From Bog-473 sp963840435 (GTDB lineage: Bacteria; Actinomycetota; Acidimicrobiia; Acidimicrobiales; RAAP-2): DNA of 64,000 nt. This document shows positions 17,507-26,825 of the stretch, piece after piece; the first letter of the stretch is position 1, and the number at the start of each line of letters is the position of its first letter. Position numbers and translations under genes: made by a program. The notes under the pieces were generated by a model. It searched no databases. It had not been told where the DNA came from and saw only the letters and a program-made list of their open reading frames with translations. The stretch lies in contig CAWIYY010000012.1 of the NCBI GenBank assembly GCA_963840435.1, positions 558,001 through 622,000 on the forward strand, given 5' to 3'.

Positions 17507-20500
17507 GCCACGAAGTACTTGGCCTCCGGGTGGTGGCAGATGATGGCGTCCGTCGTCTGCTCGGGGTGCAGCTGGAACCCCTCGCTGACCGTCACACCGA
17601 CGCGCTCTCCCCCCAGAAGCTCCACCACCTTGGCGTTGTCGCTCAGGTCCGGGCAGGCCGGGTAGCCCCACGAGTAGCGGCCGCCCCGGTACTGCTGGCG
17701 GAACAACCCGGTCAGGGTCGGCCCGTCCTCGGTGGCGAAGCCCAGTTCCTCGCGGATGCGCCGGTGCCAGTACTCCGCCGTTGCCTCGGCCATCTCGACG
17801 CTCAGGCCGTGCAGGAAGAGGTAGCTCTGGTACTCGTTCTCGGCGAAGAGGCGCGCCGCCTCCTCCGAGGCCCGGCTCCCGATGGTGCACAGCATGAAGC
17901 TGGCGAAGTCCTCGTCGGACGAGCCGGCCGGGCGGAAGAAGTCGCTGATGCAGAGCCACGGTTCCTTGCGCTGGCGGGGGAAGGTGAAGCGCATCCATTC
18001 GGCGGTGCGCGACTCGTCCTTCCAGATCACGAGGTCGTTGCCCTCGGCGTTGGCTGCGAAGTGCCCGTACGCCACCTGGGGCACCAGCAGGTCGGCCTCG
18101 CGGGCCTTGGCCAGCTGCTCGCGCATGGTCGCCTTGACCCGCTCCTTGAACTCGGCGTCGCTCTCGCCGTTCTCGGGCCGGAAGCCCCACTGGTTGCGGA
18201 ACAGCGCGGTGAGGTTCAGGTACTCGGTCACCTCGTCGATGGCCAGGCCCACGGCGACGCGGCTGCCCACGAAGGGCGGCCGGAAGAGCCGATTGTCGGT
18301 CGCCACGGACGAGCGGACGGGCTGACCCTCCACCGGCGCGTCGTCGGTCTCCTGGAAGCGGCGGGGCACGTTGCGCTCCGAGATCTCCCGGCCGAAGACC
18401 GGATCGTCCTCGCCGCTGCGCTTCAACTCGACCAGGCGGTCCATGGTGCGCAGGCCCTCGAAGGCGTCGCGTCCGTAGAAGAGCCGTCCGTCGTAGACCT
18501 CGCGCAGGTCCCGCTCCACGTAGGTGCGGGTCAGCGCGGCCCCACCCAGGATGATCGGGATCTCCGAGAGGGAGCGGTCGTTCAGCTCGACGAGGTTCTC
18601 GCGCATGATCAGGGTGGACTTCACCAACAGGCCACTCATGCCGATGGCGTCGGCCTGGTGCTCCTCGGCCGCACTGACCATCTCGTTGATGCCGACCTTG
18701 ATGCCGAGATTGACGACTTCGTAGCCGTTGTTGGTCAGGATGATGTCGACCAGGTTCTTGCCGATGTCGTGCACGTCGCCCTTGACCGTGGCCAGCACGA
18801 CCGTCCCCTTGCCACCCTGGTCCGACTTCTCCATGTGCGGCTCGAGGAAGGCGACGGCCGTCTTCATCGTCTCGGCCGACTGGAGGACGAAGGGCAGCTG
18901 CATCTCGCCGGAGGCGAAGCGCTCGCCCACCACCTTCATGCCCGCCAGCAGCGTGTCGTTCACGATTTCGAGGGCACTGGTGCCCTCCTCGAGCGCCTCG
19001 GTCAGGTCGTCCTCGATGCCGTTGCGGTTGCCGTCGATGATGCGCTGGCTCAGCCGCTGGTCGACCGGCCAGTCCAGGTGCTCGTCCGGCGGGCCGGCGT
19101 TGACCTTCACCCCCTCGAAGGCGGACAGGAGCTCCTGGAGCGGGTCGTAGCCGTCGCGACGCCGGTCGTAGACCAGGTCGAGGCAGATCTCCCTGACCCG
19201 CTCGTCGATGCGGGCCAGCGGCAGGATCTTCGAGGCGTGCACGATGGCCGAGTCCAGGCCCGCCTCGACGCACTCGTGCAGGAAGACCGAGTTGAGCACC
19301 TGGCGGGCGGCCGGGTTCAGGCCGAAGGACACGTTGGACAGGCCGAGGATGGTCGAGACGCCGGGCAGCTCGAACTTGATGGACCGGATGCCCTCGATCG
19401 TCTCGATGCCGTCGCGCCGGCTCTCCTCCATGCCGGTCGAGAGGGGCAGGGCGAGCGGGTCGAAGAGAAGGTCCTCGGGCGCCAGCCCGTAGCGCTCCAC
19501 GGCGATGTCGCGAATGTTGCGGGCCGCCCGCAGCTTCCACTCGGCCGTGCGGGCCTGGCCCTCCTCGTCGATGCAGGTGCACACGACGGCCGCCCCGAAC
19601 TCGCGGGCGAGGCGGAGGAAGGTGTCGAGCCGGGTCCCGGGTTCGTCGCCCTCTTCGAGGTTGACCGAGTTCAAGATGGGCCGGCCGCCCAGCCACTCGA
19701 GCGCGGCGCGCACCACCGGCCCCTCGGTCGAGTCGACCATGAGCGGCACGCTGGCCTGGGTGCAGAAGCGGCTGGCCACCTCGTTCATGTCGGCGACGCC
19801 GTCGGCCCCGGTGTAGTCGACGCAGACGTCGATGAGGTGCGAGCCCTCGCGGACCTGATCGCGCGCCATGGCGACGCAGGTGTCCCAGTCGCCGATCAGC
19901 ATGGCCTCGCGGAAGGCCTTCGACCCGTTGGCGTTGGTGCGCTCGCCCACCACGAGGAACGAGGTGTCCTGCTTGAAGGGCACCGAGGTGTAGATGGACG
20001 CGGCCGCCGGCTCGTGCACCGGGGTGCGGGCCGCCGGCACCGCGCCGGCACAGCGCTCGACGACGGCGGCCAGGTGGGCCGGGGTCGTGCCACAGCACCC
20101 GCCGATGGCGGTCACCCCGAACTCGGTCACGAAGCGGTGCAGGTGATCGGCCAGGCCGTCGGGCGTCAGGTCGTAGTGCATCTGCCCGTCCACGACCGAG
20201 GGGAGCCCCGCATTGGGGATGCAGGCGATGGGGACGCGGCTGGCCCCCGACAGATGGCGCAGGGCCTCGCTCATCTCGACCGGACCGGTGGCGCAGTTGA
20301 GGCCCACCACGTCGACCTGCATGGCGTCGAGCACGGTGAGGGCGGCGCCGATCTCGGTTCCGGGCAGCATGCGGCCGGTCAGCTCAATCGTCACCTGCGT
20401 CTGCAGCGGCACCACCCGGCCGAAGGCCACCATGGCCCGGCGGGCCCCGTTGATGGCGGCCTTGACCGAGAGCAGGTCGAACTGGGTCTCGATGAGCAGC

Positions 20501-21006
20501 AGGTCCACGCCGCCCTCGAGCAACCCGAGGGCCTGCTCCTCGTAGGCGTCGCGGAAGTCGGCGTAGGGGATCTGACCGAGCGTGGGGAACTTGGTGCCCG
20601 GACCCATGGAACCGGCCACCCAGCGCGGGCGCTCCGGGGTGGTGAACTCGTCGCGCACGGCACAGGCCAGCTCAGCCGCGGTCCGGGTCAGCTCGCGGGC
20701 GCGATCGGCCAGCCCGTACTCGACCAGCACGACCGAGGTCGACCCGAAGGTGTCGGTCTCGACCACGTCGCAGCCGACCTCGTAGAAGGAGCGGTGCACC
20801 TGGGCCACCAGGTCGGGACGGGTGTCGACCAGCACCTCGTTGCAGCCCTCGAGCTCGGGCCCGCCGAAGTCGCCGGCCTCGAGGCCGAGGAGCTGGAGGT
20901 TCGTGCCCATGGCGCCGTCGAACACCACCACGCGAGTGCGCAGCGCTTCGAGGTAGTCGGAGGCGGCCGGATCGAGCCGGCCCAGCAATTCTGGCGAGGC
21001 AGACAT
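17503..21006 (-). CDS. metH: Cobalamin-dependent methionine synthase
   Basis: 1167 residues with all four modules. They are homocysteine methyltransferase (DGAMGTNLQLLG, Zn site with Cys in NCATGP and GGCCGTTP), pterin-binding domain (VVGERTNANGSKAF), cobalamin cap and binding domains (DVHDIGKNLVDIIL with the lower-ligand His746; MSGLLVKST), and the activation domain (WGFRPENGES to SWGYPACPDL). It methylates homocysteine from 5-methyltetrahydrofolate. The cobalamin adenosyltransferase gene is divergent 62 bp away. No cobalamin riboswitch fits in that short gap. Confidence 0.96.
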   Translation of the reverse strand: MSASPELLGRLDPAASDYLEALRTRVVVFDGAMGTNLQLLGLEAGDFGGPELEGCNEVLVDTRPDLVAQVHRSFYEVGCDVVETDTFGSTSVVLVEYGLADRARELTRTAAELACAVRDEFTTPERPRWVAGSMGPGTKFPTLGQIPYADFRDAYEEQALGLLEGGVDLLLIETQFDLLSVKAAINGARRAMVAFGRVVPLQTQVTIELTGRMLPGTEIGAALTVLDAMQVDVVGLNCATGPVEMSEALRHLSGASRVPIACIPNAGLPSVVDGQMHYDLTPDGLADHLHRFVTEFGVTAIGGCCGTTPAHLAAVVERCAGAVPAARTPVHEPAAASIYTSVPFKQDTSFLVVGERTNANGSKAFREAMLIGDWDTCVAMARDQVREGSHLIDVCVDYTGADGVADMNEVASRFCTQASVPLMVDSTEGPVVRAALEWLGGRPILNSVNLEEGDEPGTRLDTFLRLAREFGAAVVCTCIDEEGQARTAEWKLRAARNIRDIAVERYGLAPEDLLFDPLALPLSTGMEESRRDGIETIEGIRSIKFELPGVSTILGLSNVSFGLNPAARQVLNSVFLHECVEAGLDSAIVHASKILPLARIDERVREICLDLVYDRRRDGYDPLQELLSAFEGVKVNAGPPDEHLDWPVDQRLSQRIIDGNRNGIEDDLTEALEEGTSALEIVNDTLLAGMKVVGERFASGEMQLPFVLQSAETMKTAVAFLEPHMEKSDQGGKGTVVLATVKGDVHDIGKNLVDIILTNNGYEVVNLGIKVGINEMVSAAEEHQADAIGMSGLLVKSTLIMRENLVELNDRSLSEIPIILGGAALTRTYVERDLREVYDGRLFYGRDAFEGLRTMDRLVELKRSGEDDPVFGREISERNVPRRFQETDDAPVEGQPVRSSVATDNRLFRPPFVGSRVAVGLAIDEVTEYLNLTALFRNQWGFRPENGESDAEFKERVKATMREQLAKAREADLLVPQVAYGHFAANAEGNDLVIWKDESRTAEWMRFTFPRQRKEPWLCISDFFRPAGSSDEDFASFMLCTIGSRASEEAARLFAENEYQSYLFLHGLSVEMAEATAEYWHRRIREELGFATEDGPTLTGLFRQQYRGGRYSWGYPACPDLSDNAKVVELLGGERVGVTVSEGFQLHPEQTTDAIICHHPEAKYFVA

Positions 21007-21068
21007 GATCGGTACAGCCTACCGGCGCCCCCCGGTGCCGCCCGACGAGCCCGATAGCATCCGGCCTG

Positions 21069-21617
21069 GTGAAGCCCAGGATCTACACCAGGACGGGTGA
21101 CGAGGGGACGACCGGCCTGCTCTTCGGCGGGCGCGTGCCCAAGGACTCGTGGCGGATCGAGCTCAACGGCACCATCGACGAGGCTCAGTCGGCCATCGGC
21201 GTGGCCCGGGCCGAGACCGCGACGGGGTCCGAGGCCCACGAGCTCCTGACCGCGCTCACCCGGGACCTCTACGTCGTGATGGCGGAGGTGGCCACCGCCC
21301 CGGAGAACCGGACCAAGTTGAAGGCGGGGACGAGCCTGGTCACCGAGGACATGGTGACCGCTCTCGAGGCCAGGATCGACGACCTGCTCGAGCGCTTCGA
21401 GATGCCGGCCGACTTCACCATCCCGGGGGAGAACCGGTTGGCCGCGGCGCTGGACCTGGCCCGGGCCGTGGTGCGCCGGGCCGAGCGGCTCGCCGTGTCC
21501 GAGCCGACCGAGGGGTCCTTCGTGGCGATCTACCTCAACCGGCTCTCGGACCTGCTGTGGGCAATGGCGCGCTGGCTCGAAGGGCCCGAGCACAACCTCT
21601 CCAAGCGGCGGGACTGA
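21069..21617 (+). CDS. pduO: Cob(I)alamin adenosyltransferase, PduO type
   Basis: 182 residues from a GTG. It makes adenosylcobalamin from cob(I)alamin and ATP. Family motifs: YTRTGDEGTTGLLFGGRVPKD (ATP binding), ELNGTIDEAQSAIG, FTIPGENRLAAALDLARAVVRRAE and YLNRLSDLLWAMAR. It lies back to back with metH. The adenosyl cofactor would serve the methylmalonyl-CoA mutase large subunit encoded at 47 kb, while metH uses methylcobalamin. Confidence 0.94.
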   Translation: MKPRIYTRTGDEGTTGLLFGGRVPKDSWRIELNGTIDEAQSAIGVARAETATGSEAHELLTALTRDLYVVMAEVATAPENRTKLKAGTSLVTEDMVTALEARIDDLLERFEMPADFTIPGENRLAAALDLARAVVRRAERLAVSEPTEGSFVAIYLNRLSDLLWAMARWLEGPEHNLSKRRD

Positions 21618-21650
21618 TTCCCTTCCCTCTCCCTTTCATGGGGCTGCCGG

Positions 21651-22259
21651 TCACCAACGTCCGCGGTGGACGCGCTCGGTGCGGGGCGGCTGGGGCCGAC
21701 TGAGCGAGGCGGACCGGTGGTCGCCTCCGTCGGGGCGCCCGAGCGCCACGGCGCAGTAGAGCCGCCAGGGCGCAGGCACCCCGAGCCGCTCGGCCAGCGC
21801 CTCGGTGCCCCGGAAGGCACCGAGGATGCAGGCGCCCAGGCCGGCGTCGACCGCGCCCAGGAGGACGGCCATGACGCCCATGGCGGCGTCGCCGTACCAG
21901 TACGGCACCGGCCATGCCTCGGGACCGACGCCCAGACCCGAGGTCTCCTTGTCGGGCTCGCCGTAGCGCGAGACGTAGGCATCGGGCGAGGTGTAGGCCA
22001 GGAGCACGACGGGCGCCCGGCGCAGGCCGGCGGACCACTCGGGGTGGGCCGTCCGCCACTCGTCGTCCGTGGTGGCGTCGAAGTACACGGCGGTCTGGGC
22101 AGGGCCCTCGAGGACGACCCAGGCCGTGCCGGCCGTGTTGCCGGCGGTCGGCGAGCACAGGCCGGCGTCGACCAGACGGTCGACGAGCGCCGGGTCGAGT
22201 GGATCGGGGCTGAAGCTGCGGACCATGGCCCGCCGGCGGATGGCCTCGTGGAGCTCCAT
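21651..22259 (-). CDS. Nitroreductase family protein
   Basis: 202 residues. MELHEAIRRRAMVRSF and SPTAGNTAGTAWVV are the FMN-phosphate binding regions of the nitroreductase fold, and MGVMAVLLGAVDAGLGACILG is the family's central helix with the Gly-rich turn. These flavoproteins reduce nitro groups, quinones or other acceptors with NAD(P)H. The C-terminus is Arg/Pro-rich. It is convergent with the adenosyltransferase gene and divergent from moeB. Confidence 0.88.
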   Translation of the reverse strand: MELHEAIRRRAMVRSFSPDPLDPALVDRLVDAGLCSPTAGNTAGTAWVVLEGPAQTAVYFDATTDDEWRTAHPEWSAGLRRAPVVLLAYTSPDAYVSRYGEPDKETSGLGVGPEAWPVPYWYGDAAMGVMAVLLGAVDAGLGACILGAFRGTEALAERLGVPAPWRLYCAVALGRPDGGDHRSASLSRPQPPRTERVHRGRW

Positions 22260-22338
22260 GGGCCGGCAGTCTCCCCGTCGGCTGCGCCGGCCGCCAGGCC
22301 GGGAATGTTGACCCCGCTGGTAGTGTTTAAGGGTTCAT

Positions 22339-22355
22339 GTCGGCGAATTGCCGAC
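22339..22355 (+). promoter_or_regulatory. Small leader hairpin before the rhodanese-MoeB gene
   Basis: GTCGGC-gaatt-GCCGAC forms a perfect 6 bp stem that ends seven bases before the GGAGG ribosome binding site. It could be an operator dyad or a leader stem; no known regulator site is recognised. Confidence 0.3.
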
Positions 22356-22373
22356 GCAACCTGGAGGTTTCGA

Positions 22374-23537
22374 GTGGCCACTCCACGAGATCTGCTGAAC
22401 GAGGCCAAGGCGTCCATCCGCGAGGTGGACCCGCCGGCGGCCGAGGAGCTGCTGTCCCAGGGTGGGGTCACGTTCCTCGACGTGCGAGAGCCCGACGAGT
22501 ACGAGCAGGGCGCCATCCCCAATGCCGTCCACCTGCCCCGGGGCCACCTCGAGTTCCAGGTCGAAGGGAAGCTGCCGGACAAGGCGGGCCCGATCGTCGT
22601 CTACTGCGCCGGCGGTGTCCGCTCGGCCTTCGCGGCCAAGACCATGGGCGACCTGGGCTACACGGACGTGCAGTCGCTCGTCGGCGGCTTCAACAAGTGG
22701 AAGGACGACGGCCGGCCCTGGGCGTCGCCGCAGACGCTGAGCCCGGCCCAGCGCAACCGCTACCAGCGCCACCTCCTCCTGCCCGAAGTGGGCGAGGTGG
22801 GCCAGCTCAAGCTGCTCAACTCCAAGGTGCTCCTGCTCGGCGCGGGCGGGCTCGGCTCGCCGGCCGCCCTCTACCTGGCCGCAGCGGGCGTGGGGACGCT
22901 CGGCATCATCGACATGGACGTGGTCGACGAGTCGAACCTGCAGCGCCAGATCCTCCACAACATGGACCGGATCGGGGAGCGCAAGGTCGACTCGGCCAAG
23001 AAGACGCTCACCGCCATCAACCCCGACGTCAACGTCGTGACCTACGACGTGCGCCTGGGGGCCGACAACATCCTCGACATCATCGACGGCTACGACGTCA
23101 TCGTGGACGGCACCGACAACTTCCCCACCCGCTATCTGGTCAACGACGCCTCCCTGCTCAAGCGCATCCCGGTGGTCCACGGGTCGATCTTCCGCTTCGA
23201 GGGTCAGGCCACGGTGTTCGAGCCCTACGTCGGGCCCTGCTACCGCTGCCTCATCCCCGAGCCTCCGCCGGCCGAGCTGGCACCGTCGTGCTCGGAGGCC
23301 GGTGTCCTCGGCGTGCTGCCCGGCATCATCGGTTCGATCCAGGCGGTCGAGACCATCAAGATGTTGCTGGGCATCGGCGACCCGCTGGTCGGGCGCCTGC
23401 TCTCCTACGACGCGCTGGAGGAGTCGTTCCGGACGTTCAAGGTCCGGCGCGATCCGGCCTGCCCGGCCTGCGGCCCGGACGCCGGGGAGATCGTCATCGC
23501 CGAGTACGACGACCTCTGCATGCCGCACGCGCACTAG
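22374..23537 (+). CDS. moeB: Rhodanese-ThiF/MoeB fusion (sulfur-carrier adenylyltransferase)
   Basis: 387 residues from a GTG with a CTGGAGG ribosome binding site. Residues 1 to about 120 are a rhodanese domain (TFLDVREPDEYEQGAIP; active Cys in VVYCAGGVRSAF). From about 125 comes the E1-like domain: NRYQRHLLLPEVGEVGQ, LLLGAGGLGSPAALYLAAAG, DMDVVDESNLQRQI, DGTDNFPTRYLVND, and Zn-binding Cys pairs in CYRCLIP and CPACGPD. E1 proteins of this kind adenylate the C-terminus of MoaD/ThiS-like sulfur carriers and the rhodanese supplies sulfur. In MoeZ the rhodanese is C-terminal, so the order is reversed here. No carrier gene is adjacent. Confidence 0.92.
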   Translation: MATPRDLLNEAKASIREVDPPAAEELLSQGGVTFLDVREPDEYEQGAIPNAVHLPRGHLEFQVEGKLPDKAGPIVVYCAGGVRSAFAAKTMGDLGYTDVQSLVGGFNKWKDDGRPWASPQTLSPAQRNRYQRHLLLPEVGEVGQLKLLNSKVLLLGAGGLGSPAALYLAAAGVGTLGIIDMDVVDESNLQRQILHNMDRIGERKVDSAKKTLTAINPDVNVVTYDVRLGADNILDIIDGYDVIVDGTDNFPTRYLVNDASLLKRIPVVHGSIFRFEGQATVFEPYVGPCYRCLIPEPPPAELAPSCSEAGVLGVLPGIIGSIQAVETIKMLLGIGDPLVGRLLSYDALEESFRTFKVRRDPACPACGPDAGEIVIAEYDDLCMPHAH

Positions 23538-23724
23538 TCGCCTCCGGCCCATCGCCCTCCGCCAGAGGGTCGCGACGCCTGTTTAGGCTGTCGGCACGTC
23601 ACCCCCTGACCTGCTGATCCCTCCTGCGCCCGAGGCGGATGCGCCCGCGCGCCGGCCGCCCGAGCTGCCCGCACTGACCTCGCGTCGGGTCAAACGGAAC
23701 CGGTTCATCTGGCTGGGCGGACTC

Positions 23725-24903
23725 GTGCTGCTCGCCCTGTTCGTCGCCTTGCTCACCGGGCGCAGCAGCGGCCACCCCTCCGCGGCAGGCGAGAAGCACA
23801 ACGGAGCGGGGCGCTCGCACCGGGGTCCTCCGCCGCGCGCCGGCAACCCGCGCCTCGAGCCGGACTGGCAGGGTGACGGGCAGGCGGTGACCCTCGCCTT
23901 CGGGGGTGACGTGCACTTCCCGGCCGGCACCACGCTCGGGGACCGGCTGGAGGACGACCCCTCCGACGCCCTCGGCCCCACCGTGCCCGAGCTGCTCTCG
24001 GGTGTCGACCTCTCCATGGTCAACTACGAGTCCGCCCTCACCGACGGCACCTGCCCCGACGCGCAAGCCAAGCAATACGTCTTCTACGCGCCGCCCACGG
24101 TGATCGACGCGTTCAGGGGCGCCGGCGTGTCGCTCATCACCGAGGCCAACAACCACGGCGAGGATTGCGGCCCCCCGGGACTGCAGACCGCCCTGGCCAC
24201 CAGGACACGGACGGGGTACACGATCCTCGGGATCGGACAGAACGCGGCGCAGGCGTTCACGCCGTACACCACGACGATCCACGGACAGCACATCGCGATC
24301 ATCGCCGCCACCCAGGTCATCGACTCGGACCTGCAGGCGGCGTGGACGGCGACCGCCACCCAGCCGGGCCTGGCTTCGGCCTACGACGTCAACGACCTCG
24401 TGGCCGCCGTCGAGGCAGCCCGCAAGACGGCCGACACCGTGATCGTCTACGTGCACTGGGGCACCGAGCTCGACGCCTGCCCGAACCCGCTTCAGGAGCC
24501 GCTGGCTCAGGTCCTCGTGCAGGCCGGCGCCGACATCGTGATCGGAACGCACGCGCACGTGCTGCTCGGGGGCGGCTACCTCGGTTCGGCGTACGTCGAC
24601 TACGGGCTGGGCAACTTCGCCTTCTACGACAACTCGCCCCCCGAGAACGCGAGCGGGTCGCTCGTCATCTCCGTGACGGGCCGCCACATCGATTCGGTGA
24701 CCTGGCGGCCCGCCGTCATTGAGAACGACCTGCCGCAGCCGCTCTCGGGGACGGCCGCCGCCTCCGCCCTCGCCGCGTGGAACCAGGCCCGCTCCTGCAC
24801 CAACGTGTCGGCCGCGCCCGGCGCACCGGTGGCGACCGCGCAGACCGAGACCACGCCGGCTCCCGCCTCCGCCGTGCAGACCTTGTCGGTCGACTCGGGC
24901 TGA
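23725..24903 (+). CDS. CapA-like metallophosphatase-fold protein, membrane-anchored
   Basis: 392 residues from the first usual start (GTG). The coding pattern and a full membrane helix (RFIWLGGLVLLALFVALLTG) extend upstream to a TAG at 23584 with no ATG, GTG or TTG, so a CTG start near 23614 is possible. The outer domain is CapA/PgsA-like: LAFGGDVHFP, VNYESALTD, ITEANNHGEDCG, VIVYVHWGTELDACP, VIGTHAHVLLGG and VDYGLGNFAFYDN. The family was named from capsule poly-gamma-glutamate synthesis; many members occur without capsule genes, as here, and their reaction is unknown. A weak stem, CCCTC/GAGGG at 23555-23569, lies after moeB. Confidence 0.85.
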   Translation: MLLALFVALLTGRSSGHPSAAGEKHNGAGRSHRGPPPRAGNPRLEPDWQGDGQAVTLAFGGDVHFPAGTTLGDRLEDDPSDALGPTVPELLSGVDLSMVNYESALTDGTCPDAQAKQYVFYAPPTVIDAFRGAGVSLITEANNHGEDCGPPGLQTALATRTRTGYTILGIGQNAAQAFTPYTTTIHGQHIAIIAATQVIDSDLQAAWTATATQPGLASAYDVNDLVAAVEAARKTADTVIVYVHWGTELDACPNPLQEPLAQVLVQAGADIVIGTHAHVLLGGGYLGSAYVDYGLGNFAFYDNSPPENASGSLVISVTGRHIDSVTWRPAVIENDLPQPLSGTAAASALAAWNQARSCTNVSAAPGAPVATAQTETTPAPASAVQTLSVDSG

Positions 24904-24947
24904 AACGGGCACCGGGCCAGCGGCCGGAGCGGGGCATCCGCTAGACA

Positions 24948-25799
24948 ATGGGCGTGACGGCCACCTCGCAGATGCAGACCATCCCCGTGCACGGCGTCGA
25001 CCTCGCCTGGTCCGAGCGGGGGAGCGGCGAACCGACGTTCGTGCTCTGCCACGGCTACACCGGGTCCTCGCACGACTGGGCCCTCCAGGTGGACGCGCTG
25101 GCCCGGCGGCGTCGGGTGGTGACCTACGACCAGCGCGGCCACGGGTACTCGACCAAGGTCGGGAGCCTCGAGGGCTACACGATCAGCCAACTGGCAGAGG
25201 ACCAGGCCGCGTTTCTCGACGCCGTGGGCGGGGGTCCGGTCGATCTCCTCGGGCACTCCATGGGGGGCCGGGTGGTCATGACCATGGCGCTCCGGCGGCC
25301 CGATCTCGTGCGCTCGCTCATCCTGATGGACACCAGCGCCTGGTCGTTCCTGCCGCCCGACGAGAAGCTGCGCGACCTCGTGCGCCAGTTCATCGGGTCC
25401 TTCGACCCGGCCGGCGGGATGCCGGGCGACTTCTCGCTGGACGGACCCGAGGACAAGCTGGTGCGAGCCACGGCTCCGAGGGGATGGATCGCGGAGAAGG
25501 AAGCCATCAGGGCGGGCATGGACGCCTACGCGGTCAAGGGCTTGGGCGTGGAACTGTGGGCCGACGCGGACGAGGGGCCGGGCTCTTTGCGCAGCCGCCT
25601 CCCGGAGATCACCTGCCCGGTCACCGTCATCGCGGGTGCGCACGACCATCCCCTGGTCGACCAGGCGGCCGCGCTGGCCGCCGAGGTGGCGGACGGCCGG
25701 TTCGTCATCATCGACGGCGGGTACCACTCGCCGCAACTGACCCATCCCGACGAGTGGCGCGCCGCCGTCGAGGCCCACCTGGCCCGGTTCGGCGCATGA
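24948..25799 (+). CDS. Alpha/beta-fold hydrolase
   Basis: 283 residues. The triad is intact: nucleophile in LLGHSMGGRVVM, acid in VIAGAHDHPLV, and His in DGGYHSPQLTHP. VLCHGYTGSSHDW supplies the oxyanion-hole segment and TYDQRGHGYST is a common neighbour motif. The substrate is unknown. The TGA overlaps the ATG of the aldo/keto reductase by 3 bases (ATGA), so the two are coupled. Confidence 0.9.
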   Translation: MGVTATSQMQTIPVHGVDLAWSERGSGEPTFVLCHGYTGSSHDWALQVDALARRRRVVTYDQRGHGYSTKVGSLEGYTISQLAEDQAAFLDAVGGGPVDLLGHSMGGRVVMTMALRRPDLVRSLILMDTSAWSFLPPDEKLRDLVRQFIGSFDPAGGMPGDFSLDGPEDKLVRATAPRGWIAEKEAIRAGMDAYAVKGLGVELWADADEGPGSLRSRLPEITCPVTVIAGAHDHPLVDQAAALAAEVADGRFVIIDGGYHSPQLTHPDEWRAAVEAHLARFGA

Positions 25800-26803
25800 C
25801 CGACACCGCGGCACCACGGGCGAGCGACCGGATCCTGTTGGCCGGTTCCGACGTCGCCATCCCGCCGCTCGGCGTCGGCACATGGGCCTGGGGTGACAAG
25901 GGGACCTGGGGCATGGGCGGGTACGACCAGTCCCTGACCGAGGCGAGCATCCGGGAGGCCTGGGAGGCCAGCATCGAAGCCGGCATCGTCCTCTTCGACA
26001 CGGCGGAGGTCTACGGACGGGGCGAGAGCGAGCGGATTCTCGGCCGGCTCCTCGCCGGTGATCCCGGCGTGCGCTCGCAGGTGGTGATCGCGTCGAAGTA
26101 CATGCCGATGCCGTGGAAACCCTCCGCGCACGGCGCGCTGGTCTCCGCGGCCCGCAAGTCGGTCGAGCGGCTCGGGGTGGAGAGCATCGACCTGTACCAG
26201 ATCCACGGTCCCATCTCGCTGCGATCGCACGGAGCCATGGCCGACGCGCTGGCGGCGGCCCAGGGCGAGGGTCTGGTCAAGGCGGTGGGCGTCTCGAATT
26301 ACTCGGTCAAGGAGATGCGGGCCATCGACGGCGCCCTCCGGACGCGCGGGCTCCGCCTGGCCAGCAACCAGATCGAATTCTCGCTGCTGCGGGCCATGCC
26401 GCTCCGGGTCGGCCTGATCGCCGCCTGCCGCGAGCTCGGCGTCGTTCCGCTGGCCTACTCGCCCATCGGGCAGGGCCGTCTCACCGGCAAGTACTCGGCG
26501 TCGAACCCGCCGCCGGGCGCCCGCACCTTCTCCGCCCACCCCATGGAGCTGGTCGACGCGGTGGTGCGGATGTTGCGGGACATCGGGGAGTCCCACGACG
26601 GCCGGACGCCCAGTCAGGTGGCGCTGGCCTGGCTGATCGCCCATGGCGCCGTGCCCATCCCCGGGGCCAAGAACCGCACCCAGGCGGAGCAGAACGCAGG
26701 TGCCCTGGGCTGGCAGCTGTTGCCCGAGGAGGTGGCGGCCCTGGATGTGGCCGCCTTGGACGGCATGCGCAAGATCTCCCAGCGCGTCTGGCAGCACGGC
26801 TGA
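25796..26803 (+). CDS. Aldo/keto reductase
   Basis: 335 residues. A TIM-barrel NADPH-dependent oxidoreductase: LGVGTWAWG, LFDTAEVYGRGESE (Asp and the catalytic Tyr), VIASKYMP (Lys), DLYQIHGP (the usual His), KAVGVSNYSVKEM, ASNQIEFSLL, PLAYSPIGQGRLTGKY, and IPGAKNRTQAEQN for cofactor phosphate. All four tetrad residues are seen. The substrate is not deducible. It is coupled to the upstream hydrolase. Confidence 0.92.
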   Translation: MTDTAAPRASDRILLAGSDVAIPPLGVGTWAWGDKGTWGMGGYDQSLTEASIREAWEASIEAGIVLFDTAEVYGRGESERILGRLLAGDPGVRSQVVIASKYMPMPWKPSAHGALVSAARKSVERLGVESIDLYQIHGPISLRSHGAMADALAAAQGEGLVKAVGVSNYSVKEMRAIDGALRTRGLRLASNQIEFSLLRAMPLRVGLIAACRELGVVPLAYSPIGQGRLTGKYSASNPPPGARTFSAHPMELVDAVVRMLRDIGESHDGRTPSQVALAWLIAHGAVPIPGAKNRTQAEQNAGALGWQLLPEEVAALDVAALDGMRKISQRVWQHG

Positions 26804-26825
26804 CCTGGGCAGTACGGTCGTCGGC

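Noticed and set aside
17507..20098. Upstream extension (about 860 codons) of the secreted protein at 16715
   Set aside because: The extra sequence is Arg/Gly/Pro-rich and lies in another frame of metH on the same strand. The signal peptide fixes the start at 17506.
17359..21057. 1232-codon open frame antisense to metH
   Set aside because: Its composition is Gly/Val/Ala/Arg/His-rich without motifs, while the opposite strand encodes an intact methionine synthase. Long antisense frames are expected at this GC content.
21007..21068. Cobalamin riboswitch between metH and the adenosyltransferase
   Set aside because: 62 bp is too short for the roughly 200-base element and no B12 box was seen.
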